From contig CALQBT020000167.1 of assembly GCA_943328885.2 (NCBI GenBank), positions 1 through 6,405 of the forward strand: DNA of 6,405 bases. Reading direction: 5' to 3'. This document shows, one piece after another, positions 1-6,405 of this stretch. How positions within the stretch are numbered: the first letter of the stretch is position 1; the number at the start of each line of letters is the position of its first letter. The notes under the pieces were generated by a model, which searched no databases, had not been told where the DNA came from, and saw nothing but the letters and a program-made list of their open reading frames with translations. This stretch comes from Bordetella parapertussis. Lineage in GTDB: Bacteria > Pseudomonadota > Gammaproteobacteria > Burkholderiales > Burkholderiaceae_C. The translations under genes and the position numbers were made by a program.

Positions 1-1466
1 GCCTGGGTGATGAGTTTGCGTAGTTCCTGGTAAAGCTGACCGCTCACCGGCTGCTTGCCGCCGGGGTGGGCGAGCAAGCGCTGTCGCAGCGCTTCCACCA
101 GGCGCCCCTGCTCGGTCAGGGATTGCAGTTGGGCGTCGCGCTCGGCCTGTGCGCGGGCTGCCTCGGCTTGACGCTGTATCTCGGCGGCCTTGTCTGCTGC
201 GAGCTTTTCTGCTGCTTCTCGGGCGGCCTCCCTGGCAGCCTGCAGCCGGGCACGCACGGCGCCCAAGCGTGGCTTGGGCTGTGCGTCGCACCAAGACTGG
301 AGCCCGGGCGGCACGTCGGTGCCAATGGTCACGAGCAGCCAGCCAAAAGGCATCATGTCCGAGCGGTCACCCTCCCGCTCGGCAGCCAGCCAGACCGTGG
401 TGGCGCCGACGTCGGACCAGTCAGGGTCCTGACCGGGTCCTTTCATGATGCGGATTCTGCGCACGCCGTCCAGCGTGACGCTTTCGGCACCGCTGTGACG
501 ACCCACGCGCAGCAACATGGCATGCCCGGCGTCGAGCGACGGGGCCAGGGCCTGCATCAGGGCGGTGACGCCCTTGAGCCAGTCCTCGCTGACCAAGCGG
601 CGCTCGTCCAGCAGCGCCAGATCAGATTGCAGCCTTGGCCAGTAATAGGCATTGCACGCTTTTGCAAGCGCATCCCAGCCCGCAATTCGGGCGGCTGGGT
701 TGGGGGTGAACTGATCAACGTGCCGATCCAGGTTCCCGATGCGCAGGTGGCAGCTCATCGCGTGCAGTTGCGCCGGCGCAATGACCTCGCGCCTGGCGAC
801 CGGACCACGACCGACCATTTCGGTACCGGCACGGATGACCTCGCGTTTTTTGTGGTTGGTGCTGAACACGACCTGCGACACCACGTCGGGCCCCTGCGCG
901 TCGCCCACCAGAAGCAGCCTGAACGGGTCGGTGTGAAAGCTGCCTTGCAGCAAGCGCTTTTCCAGGTCCTGGGCACGCTCGTCACCCATGCGCCCCTGGC
1001 CGCGGTTGACCTGGTTGAGCCAGGCCGTGCGCATGGCACCCTTCAGGCTGGTGCCCGGCAGGTAGGCGGCGCCGGTGTGGGGGTGGTGGCTGGTGCGCTC
1101 GATCTCGAGTCGGTTGGCCACTCGTCCACCGCCGACCTCACGCTGCGCCACCTGACCGATCCGAGATTCGTACTGCTTGGCCACCCCTGCTGCGACTGGC
1201 ACGACATGGTGCGCCACACCGGCGCAGGCGTCTCGGCGCTGGTGAAAAAAGCGCTGCACCGCCAGGATCGCCTCGTCACCGCGCATGTTGACGGCTGCCA
1301 ACAGCGACTTGCGGTCGGCTGCGTCGAGCGGGACCTTGGCCGGATCGAAGTGGAACAGCACGCCGTCGTCGATGACATAGCCGGTGGGGTCGAAATCCTC
1401 TCCGGCGCCCACGTGGATCGGGGTCAGCGGGGTGAGCCGCAATTCAAGCTGTGCAGCGTGGCTCAT
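1..1466 (-). CDS. csm5: Csm5, type III-A effector RAMP subunit (partial, C-terminus beyond window)
   Basis: Csm5 is the Cas7-like RAMP protein that caps the crRNA 3' end of the Csm complex and helps its 3' maturation. I read this frame by hand: ATG at 1466-1464, then 488 uninterrupted codons to the left edge with no stop, so the gene is partial. Seen in the protein: an N-terminal RAMP strand followed by TPIHVGAGE (residues 15-23), the usual Csm5 opening, and YLPGTSLKGAMRTAW (135-149), the RAMP glycine-rich loop. Family members are usually about 340-400 residues. Here the RAMP-like part seems to end near residue 395, then an Ala/Glu/Arg/Gln-rich helical stretch (about 400-447) and a further helical segment (448-488+) follow. 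The start overlaps the csm4 stop as ATGA and has a GGAGGT site 6 bases upstream. The identity rests on motifs plus its place after csm4; the role of the extension is unknown. Confidence 0.9.
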   Translation of the reverse strand, partial: MSHAAQLELRLTPLTPIHVGAGEDFDPTGYVIDDGVLFHFDPAKVPLDAADRKSLLAAVNMRGDEAILAVQRFFHQRRDACAGVAHHVVPVAAGVAKQYESRIGQVAQREVGGGRVANRLEIERTSHHPHTGAAYLPGTSLKGAMRTAWLNQVNRGQGRMGDERAQDLEKRLLQGSFHTDPFRLLLVGDAQGPDVVSQVVFSTNHKKREVIRAGTEMVGRGPVARREVIAPAQLHAMSCHLRIGNLDRHVDQFTPNPAARIAGWDALAKACNAYYWPRLQSDLALLDERRLVSEDWLKGVTALMQALAPSLDAGHAMLLRVGRHSGAESVTLDGVRRIRIMKGPGQDPDWSDVGATTVWLAAEREGDRSDMMPFGWLLVTIGTDVPPGLQSWCDAQPKPRLGAVRARLQAAREAAREAAEKLAADKAAEIQRQAEAARAQAERDAQLQSLTEQGRLVEALRQRLLAHPGGKQPVSGQLYQELRKLITQ

Positions 1467-2401
1467 CCGAACACCTCCAGGTTGAGCGGTATGAGCGGCG
1501 CATAGCCCTGGTGCACGGTGGCCGGTATCACGCCCGAGAGTGGGTGAAGCACACCGCCCAGCCCGCAGCCGTGGTGTGTCGCGGCCGTCAACCCCATGTA
1601 GGTGAGCATCGCCGCCGTGCGTGCCATCAGCACGGGACGCTTGAACGGGCCGCCGCCCGAGCCCAGTGCGGCCACATTGCCATGGCGACCGAATCGGGTG
1701 ACCGGCTGGTAGAAGCAATTGCCGGCATCGAGCTCATCGACAGCGGGCGCACAGGGCGCTAGGGTCATCACGTGGCGGTAGGCTTGGCTGGTGTCGATCG
1801 GTGATGCCACCCTGTCGACGATGTCGAACTTGCCCAGGCCAGCCGATGCGTCTCGACCGAACCCCCCTTGGCCGATGTCGTCCAGGGCTTGCTGCAGGTC
1901 GGCTTCTGACAGGCGCGCCGGGTCATGCAATGCGTACACCTCCAGCAGCGTGTCCGCCGGAAAGACGATTTGCTCAACCTGCCTGGGTGCAAAGGGTCCC
2001 GTGCCGGTGGTGCCGGTCAGGCGGTTGATGGTGTTCTGCGTCGACACTGAGGGCCTGCCGACCGGCCCGGCGCAGGCTGATTGCAACCACTCGGCCAGCG
2101 GCAATTTGTACTGCTTTGCCGGCAGCCACTGCAGTCGCCGCAAAGCCTTGCGTTCGCGGGCGGACACCTGCAACCCAGACACCGCACTGGGCAGCAGCGG
2201 CCGGGGTAGAAGTCCGGCTGGAAACGCATCCGAGAGCACGGCAAACGGATCGCCCTCGGTGTAGCCGTTCAGCAGGGACTCCAAACTGTCCTGGCCATGA
2301 CGCATGGCCAAGGCCCAGCAAAGGTGGCCGAACAGCGTGTCGCCAGCCAACGGTGTGCCGAAGGCCGACAGCGGGCGCAGCGTGAACCTCAGCGCGTTCA
2401 T
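1463..2401 (-). CDS. csm4: Csm4, type III-A effector Cas5-like RAMP subunit
   Basis: Csm4 is the Cas5-group subunit that pairs with Cas10 at the foot of the complex and grips the 5' repeat-derived handle of the crRNA. The 312-residue product has the usual family length. Visible motifs: GDTLFGHLCWAL (residues 20-31), the Csm4 N-terminal signature; TQNTINRLTG (121-130), matching the family's conserved N-x-INR-x-T block; GFGRDASAGLGKF (180-192), the glycine-rich RAMP loop; and HHGCGLGG (276-283) near the C-terminus. It starts at an ATG that overlaps the csm3 stop as ATGA and ends by overlapping the csm5 start in the same way. No strong Shine-Dalgarno site precedes it (only a weak GGA about 12 bases upstream), so its translation probably depends on ribosomes finishing csm3. 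No truncation or frameshift is seen. Confidence 0.95.
   Translation of the reverse strand: MNALRFTLRPLSAFGTPLAGDTLFGHLCWALAMRHGQDSLESLLNGYTEGDPFAVLSDAFPAGLLPRPLLPSAVSGLQVSARERKALRRLQWLPAKQYKLPLAEWLQSACAGPVGRPSVSTQNTINRLTGTTGTGPFAPRQVEQIVFPADTLLEVYALHDPARLSEADLQQALDDIGQGGFGRDASAGLGKFDIVDRVASPIDTSQAYRHVMTLAPCAPAVDELDAGNCFYQPVTRFGRHGNVAALGSGGGPFKRPVLMARTAAMLTYMGLTAATHHGCGLGGVLHPLSGVIPATVHQGYAPLIPLNLEVFG
1473..1478 (-). promoter_or_regulatory. csm5 ribosome binding site inside the csm4 3' end
   Basis: GGAGGT on the minus strand is a near-perfect Shine-Dalgarno sequence 6 bases before the csm5 ATG. It lies within the last codons of csm4 and supports ATG 1466 as the csm5 start, together with the ATGA stop/start overlap. 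Confidence 0.75.
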
Positions 2402-3120
2402 GCCGCAAAGGCGTCCAACTGGTCGAACTCCGACTGCAGGTCGGCACCGTCGAGTTGCAGCCCTGTGAATCGCAGCTTGCCGTAGCCGCGAGAGCCCGAT
2501 CCACCCAGGCTGTCGAGCTCGAGCAGGCGAAGACCCTGCAGCAGGGTGCGCAGCAACTCGGCGCCATTGGCGTTGTCGATATTGAGCACCTTGAGCGTGA
2601 GGCGGAATCCGAACAACGCACCGGACGGCACGCGCTCGGTCTGACGCGGGTGCTCAGCCACGCCCTTGATGCGGTCGATGCGGTTCTCGGTCTTGACCTC
2701 GGTGGGCAGCAGGTTGTCGCCCTTGACCCGCGCCAGCCACTGAGGCTGTAGAGCGGCGTCCCAGAACGCGACGCGGGTGGGGCCGAGCTCGGCCGCCTGC
2801 TCGTCACTGACCTGGTCGCCGCCGCCGACGCCGAACAGTTGCAGGATCGGCTTGACCAGGGGCTTGCCCGGGCTGAGGTCGCGGATGCCCAGTGGTTCTG
2901 AGCGCACCGCGCCACTGCGCCACTCGAGCAGGCTTCGCACCTTGCCCTTGAGGCTGGAGCCTGGGATGTAGGGGTCCCCGGTGTGGGCATGACGGATGAC
3001 CTGGTTGTCGACGCCGCCGATGCGGATTTCGCCTTCGCTGGCACCGATGCGCAGGCCCGACAGAAGTTCGACCGTGCCGGTGATCTGGCGTATGGCAATG
3101 AGCTGGAGTTGTTGTTGCAT
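2398..3120 (-). CDS. csm3: Csm3, backbone RAMP subunit and target-RNA endonuclease
   Basis: Csm3 is the Cas7-like protein present in several copies along the crRNA; each copy cuts the bound target RNA, giving 6-nt spaced cleavage. The 240-residue product is close to the family norm (about 215-240). It reads closely onto Streptococcus thermophilus Csm3 from memory: GGVDNQVIR (residues 35-43) contains Asp38, which falls on the catalytic Asp33 of that protein; YIPGSSLKGKVRSLLEW (51-67) is the RAMP loop; ENRIDRIKG (145-153) and HPRQTERV (157-164) are the thumb region; LELDSLGGSGSRGYGK (200-215) is the C-terminal glycine-rich block. Target RNA cleavage should therefore be active. The position of His19 in the S. 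thermophilus protein is Arg24 here. The gene lies 15 bases after csm2 with its own GGGGAG ribosome site, and overlaps csm4 by 4 bases. Confidence 0.97.
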   Translation of the reverse strand: MQQQLQLIAIRQITGTVELLSGLRIGASEGEIRIGGVDNQVIRHAHTGDPYIPGSSLKGKVRSLLEWRSGAVRSEPLGIRDLSPGKPLVKPILQLFGVGGGDQVSDEQAAELGPTRVAFWDAALQPQWLARVKGDNLLPTEVKTENRIDRIKGVAEHPRQTERVPSGALFGFRLTLKVLNIDNANGAELLRTLLQGLRLLELDSLGGSGSRGYGKLRFTGLQLDGADLQSEFDQLDAFAA

Positions 3121-3128
3121 GCTGCTTG

Positions 3129-3134
3129 CTCCCC
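3129..3134 (-). promoter_or_regulatory. csm3 ribosome binding site
   Basis: GGGGAG on the minus strand lies 8 bases before the csm3 ATG, inside the 15-base gap after the csm2 TAA stop. It gives this multi-copy subunit its own ribosome entry point. Confidence 0.65.
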
Positions 3135-3135
3135 G

Positions 3136-3582
3136 TTATTTGTTGTGAACCTTGTAGAAGGCCATGAAAGCCTCCATGAACAGCTTGCCCTGGGCCAGGG
3201 TGGCAGCGCTGGTGGACTGGTCGATGATCCGCCGGAACATGGCCTCAAAATTGCCATCGACATGGCCGCGGCCCTTCGAGTAAGCCACCTTGGCCTTGAG
3301 CATGTAGATGTAGGGCTTGAGCTCCTCGAAGCGCTCCTCGGTCTTGCCAACCTTCTCTTGCCACATCACCAACTCGTCATAGAAGCGGCGCAGTTGGCTG
3401 CTCTTGTTGGCATCCCGGCTGCCACCGGCCACGGCGCTGGCCTTGCTCTCGGCGATGTCGGCGAAGAGTTGGGCCGCCGGCTTGTCGCCGAAAACGATAT
3501 CGTCCACAGCAATTGCCGGTGCTGACGCACGCTGCTGTCGATCATCCGGCCTGAAGCCGGGGCGTTGAAAAGTGCTGGCCAT
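3136..3582 (-). CDS. csm2: Csm2, small helical subunit of the type III-A complex
   Basis: Csm2 (Cas11 group) is a small all-helical protein that forms the inner filament of the Csm complex, lying along the crRNA-target duplex next to Csm3. The product has 148 residues, usual for the family. The first 30 or so residues look disordered. The conserved part begins at KSSQLRRFYDEL (residues 60-71), the family's K-x-x-QLR-x-FY block, and continues through ELKPYIYMLKAKVAYSKGR (87-105), matching the L-x-x-K-x-AY-x-x-GR block, then FEAMFRRII (112-120). No catalytic residues are expected. It starts 14 bases after the cas10 stop with a ribosome site that overlaps that stop, and csm3 follows after 15 bases. 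Identity comes from these motifs and from its place between cas10 and csm3. Confidence 0.95.
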   Translation of the reverse strand: MASTFQRPGFRPDDRQQRASAPAIAVDDIVFGDKPAAQLFADIAESKASAVAGGSRDANKSSQLRRFYDELVMWQEKVGKTEERFEELKPYIYMLKAKVAYSKGRGHVDGNFEAMFRRIIDQSTSAATLAQGKLFMEAFMAFYKVHNK

Positions 3583-3591
3583 GGTGTTTGG

Positions 3592-3597
3592 TCCTTT
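3592..3597 (-). promoter_or_regulatory. csm2 ribosome binding site overlapping the cas10 stop
   Basis: AAAGGA on the minus strand shares its first A with the cas10 TGA stop and lies 9 bases before the csm2 ATG. Ribosomes ending cas10 would sit directly on this site, which favours coupled translation while also giving csm2 its own entry point. Confidence 0.7.
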
Positions 3598-6302
3598 CAG
3601 CGGTCTCTGAATTGGTAGAGGTGGTTGAACAGCACGATCCGGTAGGCGCTGCTGTGGCGTGCGATGCCTTCGGCACCAATTTCTTGCATGACACTGACCT
3701 GCATGCGCTGGCGCGCCACGTCATCGACGCCGCGCATCTCTTTGAGCAGCATGCGCCGGGTGCGGTAGGCCAGACGCGATCGCCAGATCGCTGACGCCGC
3801 ATCGCCCTGCGCCTCGCGCTGTTGCATCTCGACGAACTGCAACAAGCCGTACACAAAGGCAGTCGACAGACCGAGTTGCTGCCGCAGTTGGTCAAGCCTG
3901 CTGGTGGCGGACTCCAGTGCCGGCCAATCGGACCAGGGCACCGTCTGCGCAAAGCAGGTGATGGCGTTCTTGCCAGGATGCAGCTTGGCGGCATCGAGCG
4001 CCAACTCAGCCAGTGCGGCCAGGCTTTGCACCGGCGCGCCGGGTTTTTGGGTGGCGATGCCTGCGGAGAAGTGGATGCCGCTGTTGCCGGCAGCGTAACG
4101 CGAGAATTCCTGACTCAGCCTCGCCGACAACTGTTGCACCGAACGCCAGGGTCCGATCAGGAAGAAGTCGTCACCGCCTGCAAACACGGTGTAGACCGAC
4201 GGGAATTCGCGGCCGAGCAGCCACGGCAAGTAGATCGCAAAGAAGCCATTGACCTGTCTGGACAGGGCTGCCCACTTGGCAAAGCTGGGCTGGCGAAGTC
4301 CGACCCGAAAGAGTTCGCCCAGATCGTCGATGTCGCCCTTGAGCACACCCAGAGCCGCCACGCCGCGCCATTTGCCATTGGCGTCGAGTTGCCGGTCCTC
4401 GCAGGCCAGCATGTCTAGGGTCTTGAGGTCGCCGATCTCGTCCGGCATCTCGCTATCGGCTGCGCCGTAACGGTCGCGTAGCGGCAGATCGCTCGGCGCC
4501 ACGCGGGGCACGTAGCCGCTGATGAACCGCCTTGAGTAGCCCGCAAACAGGGGCCGGGTGGCGCCCGCGTCGTCAGCCGACGGGGCCGAGAAGTCCCAGC
4601 AACGGCGCAGCACGTCACTGGCGGCCAGGGCGCCGAACCTGCCGGTCGCGTCCTCGTTTCGGGTGAAGGCAACGGTGTAGCCGAAAAGCGGTAACTCCAG
4701 CACCTGCAGCCCCGATGCGCTGGAGAGCGCGGGGCGCGTGTCGTCTGTGAGCACGAGCAGGCGATCGAGCCCCTTGACGATGGCCTCGCCGATGCCGATC
4801 TGGTCACGAGACAGCGCGCACGACGCCATGCCCTTGTCAGCCTTGTCCACCTGGTCTGCCGGTAGGCGGCCGTTCCAGGCGCAGGGTCCATGGGGGAAAT
4901 CCACGTCGAATACTCGCGCCCCGCGCCCAGCCAGATCAAAGCGCTGGTGCTTGGCAGTGTCGAGGTTGTCGTGCAGGCGAACCAGCAATTGGCTGAACGG
5001 GGTGTCCTCATTGCGCTCACCATGCCGGCGCAGGAAGTCGTTGCAAGATGCTGGCTCCCAAGCCAGGCCAACCCCTGCCATGCCGAAGGCATGCTTCTCG
5101 AACCATGCGTCAAGCTCACTGCGGATGCGTCCGAGTTCTGCCAGGACCTCAGGCGTGTTGGGCGCGACGATCAAGAACTTGCCCGCAGCGTTGATGACCT
5201 GACTGGTGGGCGGCAGTCCCAAGCCGTCGAGCACCCGGAGTGCTGCGATTTCAGTGAACAGCGAGACCTGGAACGAGCGCCCGCGCAGCAGCTTGGCAGC
5301 TTGTTTGCGGGTCTTGCCGCCGGTTGCAAAGATGAAATCCTGGATGCCAAAAAAGTCACCCTGCACGAGCAGGAACTTCTGGGTCTGGAAGTCGCTGCGC
5401 GACTTGAGCAAGGCAGCGGCATCGGCATCCGTGCGACCCTGGCTCTCGTGCCAGCGCCAGAGTGCTGCAGCCAGTGCAGCGGCAGTGTGCGAGTGGTCGT
5501 ACAGCGAGACCTCCGGCCTGACATTGAATGCCGTGGCAGCGGGAATGGCATGCGTGCAGGTCAACCACAGGCTGTCGAAGTGGTCCAGCCAAAGCGCCAT
5601 CGACTCGCGGTGGCTACCGGGGATGCGCTTGATCTCCTCGAGCAGGAAGTTCCAGATCAGCGCGTATTCGGCGCGGGCCGGATCGTCCTTCTGGGGCTCG
5701 CAGTCTTTGGCAAGCGCCGGAAAGATGGTGGTGGGAGCCAACAGGGTCAGCGGGTAGCGCCACTTCAGCGCGGACTCATCAGGCTCGTGGCCCTCGAGCT
5801 TCAATTGCTCGAAAAGCGTCAACTGCCGCGCCTGGTAATGATTGCGACCTGAACGGGTTTTGTCTTCGCCTGCGTTGTAGCTGTCGAATTCCTCGCGCTC
5901 GAAGCCTGAGGCTACACGGTCGGCGGTGGCGACGATCCATTGCAGGAAGGTGTCGGGCTTGTGATGTGCTGCGGCTGCGTTAAGCATCGAATCGGTCGCA
6001 TCGACGCCGTCGGCGCCCTCGGCGTCACCCGCACGGCGGCGGCCAGTGAATGGGTAGGGGTCGAGACCTAGCAGCCGCGGCAGGTGAGGCTCCAGCGTGT
6101 CCATGGCCAAGGCTGTGTTGGCAGCGTGCCGGTGACTGAACCAACCGCCGTCCTGATGGAAGGGGCAGTACAACTGCAGGTTGGCGTCCAAGCGGGGGTC
6201 GCCCTTGAACGCGCCAGCACGTTCGGCAAGTTTGCCGAGATCATGAAGATAGGCGACCAGCGCAACGCGGGTGGTGGCTTGCAAGGCGGCGTGGACTGGC
6301 AT
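3597..6302 (-). CDS. cas10: Cas10/Csm1, HD nuclease and cyclic oligoadenylate synthase subunit
   Basis: Cas10 is the large signature subunit of type III systems. On target RNA binding its HD domain cuts ssDNA and its Palm domains convert ATP to cyclic oligoadenylate. Numbering from the ATG at 6302 gives 901 residues, longer than Gram-positive Csm1 (about 760). Seen in order: HD domain with YLHDLGKL (18-25), H57/H59, HHKP (113-116) and AD (127-128); Palm1 with GDFFGIQDFIF (315-325); the zinc-finger region (about 470-500), where each CxxC pair keeps only its first Cys (C474, C495); Palm2 with KGDIDDLG (655-662) and GGDD (709-712); then a helical C-terminal domain that contacts Csm2. Both active sites look intact. 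The frame stays open upstream to a TTG at 6395, but the ATG at 6302 follows an AAAGGGG site and sits at the family's normal distance from the HD motif, so I prefer it. It is the first gene of the operon in view. Confidence 0.96.
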   Translation of the reverse strand: MPVHAALQATTRVALVAYLHDLGKLAERAGAFKGDPRLDANLQLYCPFHQDGGWFSHRHAANTALAMDTLEPHLPRLLGLDPYPFTGRRRAGDAEGADGVDATDSMLNAAAAHHKPDTFLQWIVATADRVASGFEREEFDSYNAGEDKTRSGRNHYQARQLTLFEQLKLEGHEPDESALKWRYPLTLLAPTTIFPALAKDCEPQKDDPARAEYALIWNFLLEEIKRIPGSHRESMALWLDHFDSLWLTCTHAIPAATAFNVRPEVSLYDHSHTAAALAAALWRWHESQGRTDADAAALLKSRSDFQTQKFLLVQGDFFGIQDFIFATGGKTRKQAAKLLRGRSFQVSLFTEIAALRVLDGLGLPPTSQVINAAGKFLIVAPNTPEVLAELGRIRSELDAWFEKHAFGMAGVGLAWEPASCNDFLRRHGERNEDTPFSQLLVRLHDNLDTAKHQRFDLAGRGARVFDVDFPHGPCAWNGRLPADQVDKADKGMASCALSRDQIGIGEAIVKGLDRLLVLTDDTRPALSSASGLQVLELPLFGYTVAFTRNEDATGRFGALAASDVLRRCWDFSAPSADDAGATRPLFAGYSRRFISGYVPRVAPSDLPLRDRYGAADSEMPDEIGDLKTLDMLACEDRQLDANGKWRGVAALGVLKGDIDDLGELFRVGLRQPSFAKWAALSRQVNGFFAIYLPWLLGREFPSVYTVFAGGDDFFLIGPWRSVQQLSARLSQEFSRYAAGNSGIHFSAGIATQKPGAPVQSLAALAELALDAAKLHPGKNAITCFAQTVPWSDWPALESATSRLDQLRQQLGLSTAFVYGLLQFVEMQQREAQGDAASAIWRSRLAYRTRRMLLKEMRGVDDVARQRMQVSVMQEIGAEGIARHSSAYRIVLFNHLYQFRDR

Positions 6303-6311
6303 GAGGCTGAA

Positions 6312-6318
6312 CCCCTTT
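6312..6318 (-). promoter_or_regulatory. Ribosome binding site that fixes the cas10 start
   Basis: AAAGGGG on the minus strand lies 9 bases before the ATG at 6302. It supports that codon as the start instead of the TTG at 6395, which would add 31 residues unlike Cas10 N-termini and which has no room in the window for a convincing ribosome site. Confidence 0.75.
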
Positions 6319-6344
6319 GGTACGTTCTTGTTGTGATGCCGCTC

Positions 6345-6350
6345 ATTATG
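6345..6350 (-). promoter_or_regulatory. Possible -10 box of a cas10 operon promoter
   Basis: CATAAT on the minus strand differs from the consensus TATAAT at one base and lies in the only A/T-richer patch of the leader, 42 bases before the cas10 ATG. The hexamer 17 bases further upstream (ATGCGG, 6373-6368) is a poor -35 match, so any promoter here would be weak or need an activator. Transcription could equally enter from an upstream gene outside the window. Confidence 0.3.
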
Positions 6351-6366
6351 TGGGTCGACTTGGCGT

Positions 6367-6390
6367 GCCGCATTAGCGGCAACGTTGCCG
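6367..6390. repeat. Overlapping inverted repeats in the cas10 leader
   Basis: CGGCAACGTTGCCG at 6377-6390 is a perfect 14-bp palindrome. Its left end overlaps a second inverted repeat, GCCGC-ATTA-GCGGC at 6367-6380 (5-bp arms, 4-base loop). Both lie upstream of the possible -10 box. The palindrome is the right size for a dimeric regulator site, and as RNA the two stems would exclude each other. Neither is followed by a T-run on either strand, so a simple intrinsic terminator is not supported. No function is shown by the sequence. Confidence 0.45.
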
Positions 6391-6405
6391 TACAAACCCT
6401 TGGAA

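Noticed and set aside
1245..1250. Run of six T on the coding strand in csm5 (and another in cas10 near 5349-5354) as a frameshift site
   Set aside because: Both runs encode Phe-Phe in frame, and the protein motifs continue unbroken on both sides. No alternative product is suggested.
66..1505. 479-residue open frame on the plus strand
   Set aside because: It lies antisense to csm5, which shows clear RAMP motifs over the same bases. Its composition is low in recognisable motifs, and it is the kind of long shadow frame that G/C-rich codon bias creates.
1974..3350. 458-residue open frame on the minus strand
   Set aside because: It overlaps csm2, csm3 and csm4 in another frame and is rich in Ser, Arg, Ala and Cys without motifs, while the three overlapped genes are clear family members.
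2983..3525. 180-residue open frame on the plus strand
   Set aside because: Antisense to csm2 and the start of csm3, both of which are well supported; a codon-bias shadow.
4890..5852. 320-residue open frame on the plus strand
   Set aside because: Antisense to cas10 across its HD and Palm1 region, which is strongly conserved; no motif, ribosome site or operon context supports it.
6303..6395. N-terminal extension of Cas10 from a TTG codon
   Set aside because: The 31 extra residues do not resemble Cas10 N-termini, the codon is a poor start, and the ATG at 6302 has a good ribosome site at proper spacing. The possible -10 box and inverted repeats also fit better as non-coding leader.
1..6405. CRISPR repeats, tRNA, insertion sequence or toxin-antitoxin genes
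   Set aside because: No regularly spaced direct repeats, tRNA-like cloverleaf, transposase motif or small paired genes were seen; nearly the whole window is coding sequence of five csm genes.

Overview
The window holds a type III-A (Csm) CRISPR-Cas effector operon, all on the minus strand and in the order cas10/csm1 - csm2 - csm3 - csm4 - csm5 (from high to low coordinates). Base composition is GC-rich, codon third positions are strongly G/C, and the Shine-Dalgarno sites are ordinary. This fits a Gram-negative proteobacterium, and by general impression of the proteins a beta-proteobacterium; no species can be named from the sequence alone.

Layout: 6303-6405 is a leader with a possible -10 box, a perfect 14-bp palindrome and an overlapping short hairpin. 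6302-3597 is cas10/csm1, which keeps both its HD nuclease and GGDD cyclase motifs. 3582-3136 is csm2, 3120-2398 csm3, 2401-1463 csm4, and 1466 to the left edge is csm5, cut off by the window before its stop codon. Genes are 14-15 bases apart (cas10/csm2, csm2/csm3) or overlap by ATGA (csm3/csm4, csm4/csm5), so one transcript and coupled translation are likely. No stretch over about 110 bases lacks a gene. No CRISPR repeats, cas6, cas1/cas2, CARF effector, tRNA or mobile element lies inside the window.

From knowledge of the family: Cas10-Csm4 form the foot of the complex and hold the crRNA 5' handle. Csm3 forms the backbone and cuts target RNA at 6-nt intervals, Csm2 forms the inner filament, and Csm5 caps the crRNA 3' end. 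Binding of target RNA switches on Cas10, whose HD domain cuts ssDNA and whose Palm/GGDD site makes cyclic oligoadenylate to activate partner nucleases. Those partners, the crRNA-processing Cas6 and the array must lie outside this window.

This is a known system type, not a new one. The points most worth a second look are: Csm5 is unusually long, with an Ala/Glu/Arg-rich, probably coiled-coil C-terminal extension that is still open at residue 488; the Cas10 zinc-finger region looks degenerate, with each CxxC pair having lost its second cysteine; and the leader carries overlapping inverted repeats upstream of cas10.
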